Source of the DNA: VRUE01 sp035605695 | GTDB taxonomy: Bacteria > Actinomycetota > Thermoleophilia > Solirubrobacterales > 70-9 | Direction of reading: 5' to 3' | Assembly: GCA_035605695.1 (NCBI GenBank) | Contig: DATNGZ010000015.1 | Span: forward strand, 4,968 to 68,967 | Length of the DNA stretch: 64,000 nucleotides | Shown: positions 9,553 to 17,037 of the stretch, piece by piece | Numbering within the stretch: the stretch's first letter is position 1 | Layout of the letters: every line of letters begins with the position of its first letter | Position numbers and translations under genes: made by a program | The notes under the pieces: generated by a model | What the model saw: only the letters and a program-made list of their open reading frames with translations | What the model was told of the DNA's origin: nothing | The model's database searches: none

Positions 9553-9873
9553 TCAGTCGAGCTGAAGCGCGAACCGCAGCGCGTGGTCGAGGCGGGCGAC
9601 ATCCTCGAACGGGAGAGTTCCTCGCCGCTTTCCGAACCGGGCCTTCGCGAGCGTGAGGAGGTTGTCGCAGTTGGCAGCGCTGGAATGCTCCAGTCCGTGC
9701 TCCGAGTTAAGCCTAACCTCGCTGGGGATACCGCGCACGGTCGATGTGATCATCGCCACCGTCACCGAAGACAGAACGGGAATCGCTACCCGACGGGTAA
9801 CGACCAGCACTGGACGAACGCCCAGATCCGGAATATCGGCGTCGAAGATGTCCCCGCGGTCGATGAGGCTCAA
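9553..9873 (-). CDS. MazF/PemK-like toxin
   Basis: A 106-residue protein resembling type II toxin endoribonucleases of the MazF family. It has GDIFDADIPDLGVRPVLVVTR at the N-terminus (the usual RG(D/E)(I/V) ... RPV(L/V)V(V/I)), a central VAMITSTVRGIPSEVRL, and SAANCDNLLTLAK, matching the family S-x-(I/V)xxDQ(I/L)xx region, though NCDN replaces xCDQ. It starts at TTG, whose last two bases overlap the antitoxin TGA; GGAGGAGGG lies about 9 nt upstream. It would cleave mRNA and is held inactive by the protein encoded just before it. Confidence 0.8.
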   Translation of the reverse strand: MSLIDRGDIFDADIPDLGVRPVLVVTRRVAIPVLSSVTVAMITSTVRGIPSEVRLNSEHGLEHSSAANCDNLLTLAKARFGKRRGTLPFEDVARLDHALRFALQLD

Positions 9874-10130
9874 GTCGACTGACCCTCCTCCCGCCTGAAA
9901 GCCTCCGCCAGCAACTTCGCGCCAGCCTCTCCGACAGCAGGGTCGTCGGGGTGTCGAGCGTAGGCCTCGCGATATTCCCGGGCAATCTTCTCCTCGCGTA
10001 GCTCGCTCAGCAATCGGGTCAGGGCTTGACGCACACCATCAGCGCGACTCTCGAAGCTCCCTGCCTTGACCGCCTCATCCAGGGCCCGCAGTTGATCGCC
10101 CGGTATGCGAATCGCAATTTGCTGTGTCAT
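9870..10130 (-). CDS. Ribbon-helix-helix antitoxin of the MazEF-like pair
   Basis: An 86-residue antitoxin candidate. The N-terminus QQIAIRIPGDQLRALDEAV ... SRADGVRQALTRLL has the pattern of a CopG/Arc-type ribbon-helix-helix DNA-binding domain (about residues 1-48). The C-terminal half is charged and helical, as expected for the toxin-wrapping part. The ATG at 10128-10130 was chosen because TATGCT stands exactly 6 nt upstream, a leaderless arrangement that overlaps an inverted repeat. An alternative GTG at 10184 would add 18 poorly conserved residues. The stop overlaps the toxin start by the TTGA junction. Confidence 0.82.
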   Translation of the reverse strand: MTQQIAIRIPGDQLRALDEAVKAGSFESRADGVRQALTRLLSELREEKIAREYREAYARHPDDPAVGEAGAKLLAEAFRREEGQST

Positions 10131-10136
10131 CCAATC

Positions 10137-10154
10137 AGCATACCGAGCTGGTAT
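10137..10154 (-). promoter_or_regulatory. Toxin-antitoxin promoter and operator
   Basis: TATGCT (10137-10142, minus strand) lies 6 nt from the antitoxin ATG as a leaderless -10 box. The inverted repeat ATACC-GAGCT-GGTAT (10140-10154) overlaps it. This is the expected place for autorepression by a ribbon-helix-helix antitoxin. Confidence 0.6.
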
Positions 10155-10246
10155 TTGGGCGATGATCTGCTCCACGCGAACCACGGTAGGGCCAAGAATT
10201 CACTCGTGGCGCGCGGAATGTGCCGAGTAGGGCGGGGAAGAGGCGC

Positions 10247-11278
10247 TCATGCCGCCATGAAGCGTTCGACGTCCGTCGCATCTGCGTCGAGAGCGGCGGT
10301 CGCCTTTTTAGTGATGCGATCGAGCGGCTCGATCGTGACCTTGCCTTGATTCAACTTCCAGCTCGCCACCGCGCGGCCTTTGACCATGGCGAAGGGACGA
10401 AAGATGCCGTTGATGGTGACGAAATGGGTGTGACGGCCGAGGATCGGCTCGCGCGAGTTCCAGCCCAACAGGACGGGATCGAAGGCGCCGAGCAAGCGCG
10501 GGCCTGGGATCTCGGCGACGGGCGGCCTGGCCGCCAGGTGAACCAGACCGTCGTCCCGCTCGACCAGCTCCGCGGCGATCGCCCCCAGGCCGGCCCGGGC
10601 GTCGCGTAGCGGTAGCCCCGCCCATCTCGCCAGGTCGCGGTCGTTCGCCGGGGCGTGGCCGATCAGGTAGCGGCGGGCCAGCTCGGCGAGAGCCTTTTCG
10701 CGGTCGACTGGCTCAGCCGGATCGAGCCAGTCGCTGACGCGAATGTAGGCGTGGTCGCTACCCACCATCGGCCCACGCACGACGATCCCGCGCAACGTCG
10801 CCAGGAAGAGGAGGTGGATCAGGGCCTGGCCCTCCGTCGGCACACGGGCTTTATCGAGCCGTTCGCGCAGCTGGTGGCGAGTCAGCGGACCGTCCTTCGC
10901 AAGAGATCGCTCGATCGTCTCCACGCCGCGCTCCGCCGTCCTGGGCTCGACGCCCTCCTGGCTGAGACGCCGCTTGGCGGAGGTGAGCAGCGGTGGCGTC
11001 GTCAGCGCATGCAGCCATGGGTAATCCTCGCTGCGGACGAGGTGGAGCGTGCCCCGGTTGAGCCAGGTGATCAGCAGCGAGCGCTCCTCGCTCAGCGCCC
11101 GGTCCACATCGGCGGCTGTCAGGCCCTCGGTGCGGGCCCGGACCGCGAGCCGCGCCCCGCGCGGATCCTGACCCTGCACCGCGAGCAATCGCCCGGCGAC
11201 AGCGGCCGCGTCGGGCAAGGGCGAGCCGGACAGCGCCTGGGAGGCGAACCTCTCGGCAAAGATCGCTGAGGTGGTCAC
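10247..11278 (-). CDS. AlkZ-like winged-helix DNA glycosylase family protein
   Basis: A 343-residue protein of the HTH_42/AlkZ family (winged-helix DNA-binding domain proteins). The family's catalytic Q-x-Q appears as Q35-G36-Q37 in LLAVQGQDPRGARLAVRAR. Further landmarks are LITWLNRGTLHLV, a winged-helix region with LTRHQLRERL, and LLGAFDPVLLGWNSRE. AlkZ of Streptomyces unhooks interstrand cross-links and excises N7-alkylated purines; the substrate of this subgroup is not known. It starts at GTG. With the neighbouring nuclease-ATL protein it gives this region a DNA-repair flavour, but they are not in one operon. Confidence 0.83.
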   Translation of the reverse strand: MTTSAIFAERFASQALSGSPLPDAAAVAGRLLAVQGQDPRGARLAVRARTEGLTAADVDRALSEERSLLITWLNRGTLHLVRSEDYPWLHALTTPPLLTSAKRRLSQEGVEPRTAERGVETIERSLAKDGPLTRHQLRERLDKARVPTEGQALIHLLFLATLRGIVVRGPMVGSDHAYIRVSDWLDPAEPVDREKALAELARRYLIGHAPANDRDLARWAGLPLRDARAGLGAIAAELVERDDGLVHLAARPPVAEIPGPRLLGAFDPVLLGWNSREPILGRHTHFVTINGIFRPFAMVKGRAVASWKLNQGKVTIEPLDRITKKATAALDADATDVERFMAA

Positions 11279-11310
11279 GCCGGAATGATCGCGGTCCTAG
11301 CCGCTCGGAC

Positions 11311-11844
11311 CTATTCGACTTCGAGTAGGTCGACGACGAAGATCAGTGTTTCGTTTGGCCCGATGCTCGGCGGTGAGCCAGCCGAACCGTAGGCGAGGTC
11401 AGCCGGAAGGATCAGCTCGCGTCGGCCGCCGACCTTCATCCCTTCGACTCCCTGGTCCCAACCTTTGATCACTTCTCCGCTGCCAAGAGTGAAGGGGAAC
11501 GGTTCGTTCCGGCTCCACGAGGAGTCGAATTCTTTTTCGGTATCGAAGCCGACCCCGACGTACTGGACCGTGACTTTGTCGCCGGATTTGGCGACGGCGC
11601 CCGAACCTTCGACGATGTCCTTGTAGGCGAACTTATCCGGCGAGACGCCCTTGGGAACGGTGACAACCGGCTTCTTGCTCATGTCCGTGATGCTCGAATT
11701 GCCGGAGTTGCCCGATGAGGTCGAGTCGCTCGACGCGGTCGAATCGCTCGATCCGCTCGAGGAATCGTCGCTGCTGCTGCCACAACCGGCAACCGCGATC
11801 GCCAGGGCGAGGCACAGCGCGAGTATCAATGCAGGCAACTTCAT
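11311..11844 (-). CDS. FKBP-type peptidyl-prolyl isomerase lipoprotein
   Basis: A 177-residue lipoprotein: signal peptide with lipobox VAGC (C21), a serine/aspartate-rich linker to about residue 65, then one FKBP domain. The domain retains VTVQYVGVGFDTEKEFDSSW, GEVIKGWDQGVEGMKVGGRRELILPADLAYG and PNETLIFVVDLLEV. It would catalyse proline isomerisation of secreted proteins at the outer face of the membrane. TAGGAT ends 9 nt before the ATG with no Shine-Dalgarno. Confidence 0.94.
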   Translation of the reverse strand: MKLPALILALCLALAIAVAGCGSSSDDSSSGSSDSTASSDSTSSGNSGNSSITDMSKKPVVTVPKGVSPDKFAYKDIVEGSGAVAKSGDKVTVQYVGVGFDTEKEFDSSWSRNEPFPFTLGSGEVIKGWDQGVEGMKVGGRRELILPADLAYGSAGSPPSIGPNETLIFVVDLLEVE

Positions 11845-11888
11845 CGAGCGGAGATCCTACGCAAGCCCGCCGAGAAAGGACGGGCGGC

Positions 11889-12290
11889 TCAACGTTTGCC
11901 GGAGATCGAGTCCCAGGCGCGGCGAAAGAAACCGGGTCGGCCGCCGACGAGGTCGGCCGGATTGACCGAGACCGCGCCGGGGTTGGCGCCGGGCGCCGGC
12001 AGGCCGGCGGCTTCTCCCGCATCAATCTTCAGCACGATCCCGCCCTCGTAGATCTCCCCGACCTCAGGCGCGTCGACGAAGCGGTGGCCGCCCGGCCCGG
12101 CGGTCGTGTCGAAGACGACCCCGTCGAACATGTCGAGCTTGGGTGCCGAGAGAACCCGCACGACCCGCCCCAGCTTCTCGCCGTCGCTCGAGTAGACCGG
12201 CACTCCTTTGTCGACCGCGAGGTAGGAGGTCGGCTCGCCCAAGTTCTCCATCGAACGGAGCATATCCAGGCCGAAGGCCGCCCCACTCAT
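11889..12290 (-). CDS. PRC-barrel domain protein
   Basis: A 133-residue protein whose central part (SYLAVDKGVPVYSSDGEKLGRVVRVL ... DGVVFDT) matches the PRC-barrel fold, a small beta-barrel found in photosynthetic reaction centre H subunit and RimM. A second barrel half with HRFVDAPEVGEIYEGGIVLKID follows. The C-terminus is a short basic tail. Function unknown. The start is uncertain: ATG 12288-12290 is used; ATG 12261-12263 is a possible alternative. It diverges from the small gene at 12345. Confidence 0.72.
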   Translation of the reverse strand: MSGAAFGLDMLRSMENLGEPTSYLAVDKGVPVYSSDGEKLGRVVRVLSAPKLDMFDGVVFDTTAGPGGHRFVDAPEVGEIYEGGIVLKIDAGEAAGLPAPGANPGAVSVNPADLVGGRPGFFRRAWDSISGKR

Positions 12291-12344
12291 GTCCGGGCGG
12301 GCTATGCTCGCTGCGGTACTCAGGGTTCTACAGAGGAGGAAGCG

Positions 12345-12632
12345 ATGGCGATCGGCCTGCGGTTGAAGTTCGAAGGTGGCACCCAGGACCAGTACGACGC
12401 GATGCACAGCCAGATGGGCATCGACGGCGATCCACCGGAGGGCCTGATCTTCCATTCCGCCGGGCCGATCGACGGCGGCTGGGGCGTGATCGACTTCTGG
12501 GAGTCCCGCGACCACTTCGACCGCTTCCAGGGCTCGCGACTGGGACCGGCGATTCAGGAGCTGGGCGACCGCGCCTTCCAAGGGCCTCCCGACATCAAGG
12601 AGTTCCCCGTCCACCACTTCACCAAGCCGTAG
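12345..12632 (+). CDS. Small conserved hypothetical, ABM-like
   Basis: A 95-residue protein with a ferredoxin-like alternation of strands and helices (IGLRLKFEGGTQDQYDAMHSQM ... GLIFHSAGPIDGGWGVIDFWESRDHFDRF). This resembles the dimeric alpha-beta barrel (ABM) proteins found as actinobacterial hypotheticals. No catalytic residue can be named. AGAGGAGGAAGCG supplies a strong Shine-Dalgarno before the ATG at 12345. The acyl-CoA synthetase gene starts 5 nt after its stop, so the two form an operon. Confidence 0.75.
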   Translation: MAIGLRLKFEGGTQDQYDAMHSQMGIDGDPPEGLIFHSAGPIDGGWGVIDFWESRDHFDRFQGSRLGPAIQELGDRAFQGPPDIKEFPVHHFTKP

Positions 12633-12637
12633 GCGGC

Positions 12638-14137
12638 ATGGGTCTCAACCTCGCATCGCTGCTGACTGAGAGCGCCGCGAAGACGCCGGAGCTGCCGGCG
12701 ATCCGGCTCGGCGACGCCGAGCTGAGCTACGGCGAGCTGGACGAGCGCAGCGCCCGTCTGGCGAGTCTGCTGGGCAAGAAGGGCATCGAACCGGGGGACC
12801 GCGTTGGCGTGATGTTGCCCAACGTCCCCGATTTCCCGGTCGCCTATTACGGGGTCTTGCGCGCTGGCGCCATCGTCGTGCCGATGAACGTGCTGCTGAA
12901 GCGGCGCGAGATCGCCTTCTACCTGGAGGACTCGGGCTCCAAGCTGTTGCTCGCCTGGCACGGTTTTGCCGAGGAGGCGCGCGAGGGCGCCGCCGACGCC
13001 GGAGTCGAGCTGATCGAGGTCGAGCCGGCGAGTTTCGCCGCGACGCTGGCCGAGTATGAGCCGACAGAGGGACTACACGAGACCGAGGAGGACGACACCG
13101 CCGTCATCCTCTACACCTCGGGCACGACCGGCAAGCCGAAGGGCGCCGAGCTGACCCACCACAACCTCTTCCACAACGCCGACGTCTCCAGCCGCAAAAC
13201 CTGCGAGATCGCCGAGGGCGACGTCGTGCTTGGCGCCCTGCCGCTCTTCCACTCCTTCGGACAGACCGTGGGCATGAACGCCTCGCTGAAGGTCGGCGCC
13301 TGCCTCACCCTTGTGCCGCGTTTCGATCCGGCTGAGGCGCTGGAGACAATACAGCGCGACAAGGTCACCCACTTCTACGGTGTGCCGACGATGTTCGGCG
13401 CCCTGCTCCACCATCCCGAGCGGGAGAGCTACGACACCTCCTCGCTGCGCACCTGCATCACCGGCGGCGCCTCGATGCCGGTCGAGGTCCTGCGGGGCTT
13501 CGAGCAGGCGATGGGCGCGATCGTGCTCGAGGGCTACGGCCTCTCGGAGACCTCGCCGGTCGCCTCCTCCAACCACCCCGACAAAGAGCGCAAGCCGGGC
13601 TCGATCGGCACCCCGATCGAAGGGGTTGAGATGCGGGTCGTCGACGAGGACGACAACGAGGTGGCCCAGGGCGAGGTCGGCGAGATCGTGATCCGCGGCC
13701 ACAACATCATGAAGGGCTACTGGCAGCGCCCCGACGCGACCGAAGAGGCGATGCGCGGTGGCTGGTTCCACAGCGGCGACATGGCCCGCACCGACGAGGA
13801 CGGCTGCTTCTACATCGTCGACCGCAAGAAGGACATGATCATTCGCGGCGGTTACAACGTTTACCCGCGCGAGGTCGAGGAGGTGCTCTTCGAGCACCCG
13901 AAGGTTCGCGAAGCGGCCGTCGTCGGCGTCCCCCACGACGAGTGGGGCGAGGAGATCGGCGCCGCGGTCGTCCTCCACGAGGGCGAGGAGCTGCCCGCCG
14001 AGGAGATCAGCGCCTACGTCAAAGAGCGGATCGCCGCCTACAAGTACCCGCGGGTCGTCTGGTTCCTCGACGACCTGCCCAAGGGCCCCACCGGCAAGAT
14101 CCTCAAGCGCGAGATCGAGCCGCCGGCCCCTGTGTGA
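12638..14137 (+). CDS. Long-chain acyl-CoA synthetase (AMP-forming)
   Basis: A 499-residue ANL-superfamily ligase that activates a fatty or other carboxylic acid to acyl-AMP, then acyl-CoA. It shows the P-loop-like A3 motif YTSGTTGKPKGAELTH, GYGLSETSP (A5), GWFHSGDMARTDEDGCFYIVDRKKDMI (A7/A8) and the A10 lysine in GKILKREI. The substrate is inferred to be a medium or long acyl chain from the FadD-like motifs. It follows the ABM-like gene and precedes the R2-like/SCP2 oxidase, so a shared lipid-related task is plausible. Confidence 0.92.
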   Translation: MGLNLASLLTESAAKTPELPAIRLGDAELSYGELDERSARLASLLGKKGIEPGDRVGVMLPNVPDFPVAYYGVLRAGAIVVPMNVLLKRREIAFYLEDSGSKLLLAWHGFAEEAREGAADAGVELIEVEPASFAATLAEYEPTEGLHETEEDDTAVILYTSGTTGKPKGAELTHHNLFHNADVSSRKTCEIAEGDVVLGALPLFHSFGQTVGMNASLKVGACLTLVPRFDPAEALETIQRDKVTHFYGVPTMFGALLHHPERESYDTSSLRTCITGGASMPVEVLRGFEQAMGAIVLEGYGLSETSPVASSNHPDKERKPGSIGTPIEGVEMRVVDEDDNEVAQGEVGEIVIRGHNIMKGYWQRPDATEEAMRGGWFHSGDMARTDEDGCFYIVDRKKDMIIRGGYNVYPREVEEVLFEHPKVREAAVVGVPHDEWGEEIGAAVVLHEGEELPAEEISAYVKERIAAYKYPRVVWFLDDLPKGPTGKILKREIEPPAPV

Positions 14138-14153
14138 CCGACTTCACCGTAAC

Positions 14154-14177
14154 CAAACTGGCTGACCAGCCAGTTTG
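14154..14177. promoter_or_regulatory. Perfect inverted repeat, candidate TetR operator
   Basis: CAAACTGGCT-GACC-AGCCAGTTTG has 10-bp perfect arms and a 4-nt spacer, typical of TetR-family operators. It lies 48 nt before the R2-like oxidase start. A related but shorter GGCTGG-4-CCAGCC repeat precedes the MMPL gene next to a tetR gene. It could also act as a terminator for the acyl-CoA synthetase gene, though no T-tract follows. Confidence 0.5.
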
Positions 14178-14225
14178 CCGGTAACCTCCCCCGCAGCTGC
14201 CCGCCGCACCCAGCAAAGGAGAGAG

Positions 14226-15509
14226 ATGAGCGTCGCTTCGCAGAGCCTGATGGACAACGTCACTTACGAGGACCTCTACAAGCGCTGGGAGGGGGGCAAC
14301 TGGAGCGCCTACGACATCGACCTCTCCGCCGACAACGCCGGCTGGGACGGCCTCAGCGACATCCAGCGGCGCTCGGCGATGTGGATCTACTCGATGTTCT
14401 TCTACGGCGAGGACCGCGTCGCCGACACCCTCGCCCCCTACATCACCGCCGCGCCGACCGAGGAGCAGTCCTACTTCCTCGCCACCCAGCAGGTCGACGA
14501 GGTCCGCCACTCGGTCTTCTTCCACCGCTTCTTCAAGGACGTGATCGGCGTCGGCGGCGACTCGATCCAGCAGACCCTCTCCTCCACCCTGCCCCAGCTC
14601 AACTGGGGCTACCGCGGCATCTTCGACCGCCTCGACGTGATGGCCGAGGAACTGCGCAAGGATCGCTCGCTGCCGAAGTACGCGCAGGCGATCACCCTCT
14701 ACCACCTGATTGTCGAGGGCTCGCTCGCCCAGCCCGGCCAGCACTTCATCGAGGACTTCTTCGCCTCCGAAGACACGATGCCCGGCTTCAGCGCCGGCAT
14801 GGCCAACGTCTCCCGCGACGAGCAGCGTCACATCGGCTTCGGCGTCAAGGTGCTCTCCGAACTGCTGGGCGAGGGGAACCCCGGCTGGGAGGAGAACAGG
14901 GCGGCCGTGACGGATCTGCTGCGCGAAGTTCTTCCCTACGGGCCGGCGGTCTTCTACCCGCCCAACTTCGATCGCGAATACACCGAGTGCTACGGCTTCT
15001 CGCTCGAGGACATCTTTGCCTTCGGACTGAAACTGATCCGCCAGCGCTGGCGCACGATCGGTTATCCGACCGAGGAGATGCCCCCCGGCGTCTTCCCTTT
15101 CGACCCCGACGCCACGGCCGAGGAGGTCGCCCAGAACCAGGTCAAGCTGATGGAAGCCGGCATCCTCGGCCCGCCCGAGGCGAACCCGGAAGCGACACCC
15201 GAGACGCAGCGCCTCTACTTCGACGTGGTCAAGCGCGCCGCCAACACCGAGGCCGCCAACGGCTCGCCGCTGGTCTACCAGTGGCGTTTCGACGACGCCG
15301 ACCCCTGGCACGTCGTGATCGACAACGGCTCGACCCGGGCGGAGCCGGGCGAAGCCCCCAACCCGACGCTGACGCTCGAGGCCAAGTGGGCCGACTTCGT
15401 CGGGATGAGCAAGCCCGACGCGAACCCGATGAAGATGGTGCTGACCCGCCGCATCCGCCCCCGCGGGTCGATCCGCGAGATCGCCCGCATGCGGAAGGTG
15501 TTCGGCTAG
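14226..15509 (+). CDS. R2-like di-metal oxidase fused to SCP2 lipid-binding domain
   Basis: A 427-residue protein. Residues about 1-310 form a ribonucleotide-reductase-R2-like/ferritin-like helical bundle with a complete set of metal ligands: E62, E92-x-x-H95, E164 and E199-x-x-H202. The closest functional match is the R2-like ligand-binding oxidase (R2lox) class, which holds a fatty acid next to a Mn/Fe centre. The C-terminal ~100 residues (TLTLEAKWADFVGMSKPDAN ... RIRPRGSIREIARM) resemble an SCP2 sterol-carrier domain. No NrdA gene is adjacent, arguing against a nucleotide-reductase role. AAAGGAGAGAG is a clear Shine-Dalgarno. A palindromic operator lies upstream. Confidence 0.82.
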   Translation: MSVASQSLMDNVTYEDLYKRWEGGNWSAYDIDLSADNAGWDGLSDIQRRSAMWIYSMFFYGEDRVADTLAPYITAAPTEEQSYFLATQQVDEVRHSVFFHRFFKDVIGVGGDSIQQTLSSTLPQLNWGYRGIFDRLDVMAEELRKDRSLPKYAQAITLYHLIVEGSLAQPGQHFIEDFFASEDTMPGFSAGMANVSRDEQRHIGFGVKVLSELLGEGNPGWEENRAAVTDLLREVLPYGPAVFYPPNFDREYTECYGFSLEDIFAFGLKLIRQRWRTIGYPTEEMPPGVFPFDPDATAEEVAQNQVKLMEAGILGPPEANPEATPETQRLYFDVVKRAANTEAANGSPLVYQWRFDDADPWHVVIDNGSTRAEPGEAPNPTLTLEAKWADFVGMSKPDANPMKMVLTRRIRPRGSIREIARMRKVFG

Positions 15510-15565
15510 GAGCGTTAGGGGATCATGCGGGTTGCCGAACACCAACCTGGTGGCGCAGCTTCCTT

Positions 15566-16975
15566 CTAGCTAATTGGCGGGCGAGCGTCAGCCCAAGGGC
15601 GCTCGGCCTCGAGCTGAGCGGCCAGCGAGAGCAGGGTCGCCTCATCGCCGGGGCGGCCGATTACCTGGACAGCTAGCGGCATACCGTCCTCGGCGAAGCC
15701 GGTGGGCACCGACATCGCCGGGTTGCCGAGGTGGTTCCAGGGCACGCAGTAGGGATAGAAGCGGCCCATGCCGAGCGCCGTGCGCAGGGCGCTCTGTCCC
15801 TCCCAGCGGCGGATCGGCAGCGCTGTGCCACCCATGACCGGGGTGACCAGCACGTCGAAGGAATCGAAGATCGCGTTGACGCGCGCCGCATCGGCGGCGC
15901 GGCCGCTGGTCCGCGCACGCTCGTAGAGTGCCGTCGGCAGGGCGGCGCCGAGCTTGCCGAAACCGCGAGTCCGCCGTTCGAGCCGCTCGGGATGCGGGAC
16001 TTCACGCACCGTCTCGGCGACTCCGCCGAGGAAGCGGGCGGTGATGTTGTTGCCGATCCCACCCCAATCGGGATCGCGCTGGGAGACCTCGTGCCCGAGC
16101 GAGCGCAGCAGCTCGGTGGCGTCGATGACCGCGTCCTTGACAACCTGGTCGACCGTCGGCGGCGCCGCCGCACGCGGCGCCAGCGTCGAGTAGGCGACGC
16201 GAAGCTTTCCGGGCGGCCGCCTGGTCGCCTCGACGAAGGACCCCTCGGGCGGGGGCGGCGCCTCCGCCTCGGGCGAGCCACCGGAGATCACGTCGAGCCA
16301 GAGCGCCGTGTCCAGCACGTTGCGGCTGAGGCAGCCGAGAACTGCGAGGCCTCCCCAGCCTTCCAGCAGCGGCGCCAGGGAAGCCCGGCCGCGCGATGGC
16401 TTGAGGCCAAAGAGCCCACAGGACGCGGCGGGAAGGCGAATCGAGCCCGCCCCGTCGCCGGCGGAGGCGATCGGAACCAGCCCCGCGGCGACGGCGGCCC
16501 CCGAGCCGCCGCTCGAGCCGGCGGGAGTGCGTTGCGGGTTCCAGGGGTTGCGGGTGACGCCGTAGGTGGCCGACTCGGTGAAGCCGCAGATCGCCAGCTC
16601 CGGCAGCAGCGTCAAGCCGACGACGATCGCGCCTGCCTCGCGCAGGCGCCGGACCATCTCGGAGTCCTCGCGGGCCGGCTCGGTGAAGCCGTCGGTGCCG
16701 TGCGTGTTGATCTCGCCGGCAACGTCGACTTCGTCCTTGATCGCGACCGGCACACCGAGCAGCGGCCGCTCGTCGCCCGCCTTCAGTCGCGCTTCGGCCT
16801 GCTCGGCCTCGAGCAGGGCCTTCTCGGCGAAGACCTTGCGGAAGGCGTTCAGCTGCGGGTCGATGCGGGCGATCCGCTCAAGGCAGAGATGCACCAGCTC
16901 GGTCGGCGAGACCTCCCCCGCCCGCACCATCTCCGCCTGCTTCGCCGCTCCCGCAAAAGCGAGGTCGTCACTCAT
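15566..16975 (-). CDS. Amidase (amidase-signature family)
   Basis: A 469-residue hydrolase of amide bonds. The Ser-cisSer-Lys triad is visible: K80 in VPVAIKDEVD, the serine pair S154-S155 in TPAGSSGGSG, and S178 in GDGAGSIRLPA. It resembles stand-alone amidases and not GatA, since gatB/gatC are absent nearby. Substrate unknown. TAGGCT lies 6 nt before the ATG, a leaderless arrangement; the palindrome C1 is just upstream of that. Confidence 0.92.
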   Translation of the reverse strand: MSDDLAFAGAAKQAEMVRAGEVSPTELVHLCLERIARIDPQLNAFRKVFAEKALLEAEQAEARLKAGDERPLLGVPVAIKDEVDVAGEINTHGTDGFTEPAREDSEMVRRLREAGAIVVGLTLLPELAICGFTESATYGVTRNPWNPQRTPAGSSGGSGAAVAAGLVPIASAGDGAGSIRLPAASCGLFGLKPSRGRASLAPLLEGWGGLAVLGCLSRNVLDTALWLDVISGGSPEAEAPPPPEGSFVEATRRPPGKLRVAYSTLAPRAAAPPTVDQVVKDAVIDATELLRSLGHEVSQRDPDWGGIGNNITARFLGGVAETVREVPHPERLERRTRGFGKLGAALPTALYERARTSGRAADAARVNAIFDSFDVLVTPVMGGTALPIRRWEGQSALRTALGMGRFYPYCVPWNHLGNPAMSVPTGFAEDGMPLAVQVIGRPGDEATLLSLAAQLEAERPWADARPPIS

Positions 16976-16996
16976 GGCCGCAGCCTATTTCCTCTC

Positions 16997-17037
16997 CGGT
17001 CGTAATTGTTTCCGCATAGCGGAAAGAAGTACGACCG
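16997..17037. repeat. Palindrome C1 (41 bp), family TCGTA-TTTCCGC
   Basis: CGGTCGTA (16997-17004) pairs with TACGACCG (17030-17037), and inside it TTTCCGC (17009-17015) pairs with GCGGAAA (17019-17025) around ATA. It abuts the stop codon of the MMPL gene and lies upstream of the amidase promoter. The central 37 bp match palindrome C2 at 63808-63854 with six differences. It may terminate the MMPL transcript. Confidence 0.85.

Noticed and set aside
14226..15509. Class I ribonucleotide reductase small subunit (nrdB)
   Set aside because: No nrdA nearby, and the C-terminus is an SCP2-like domain where NrdB would have its NrdA-binding tail.
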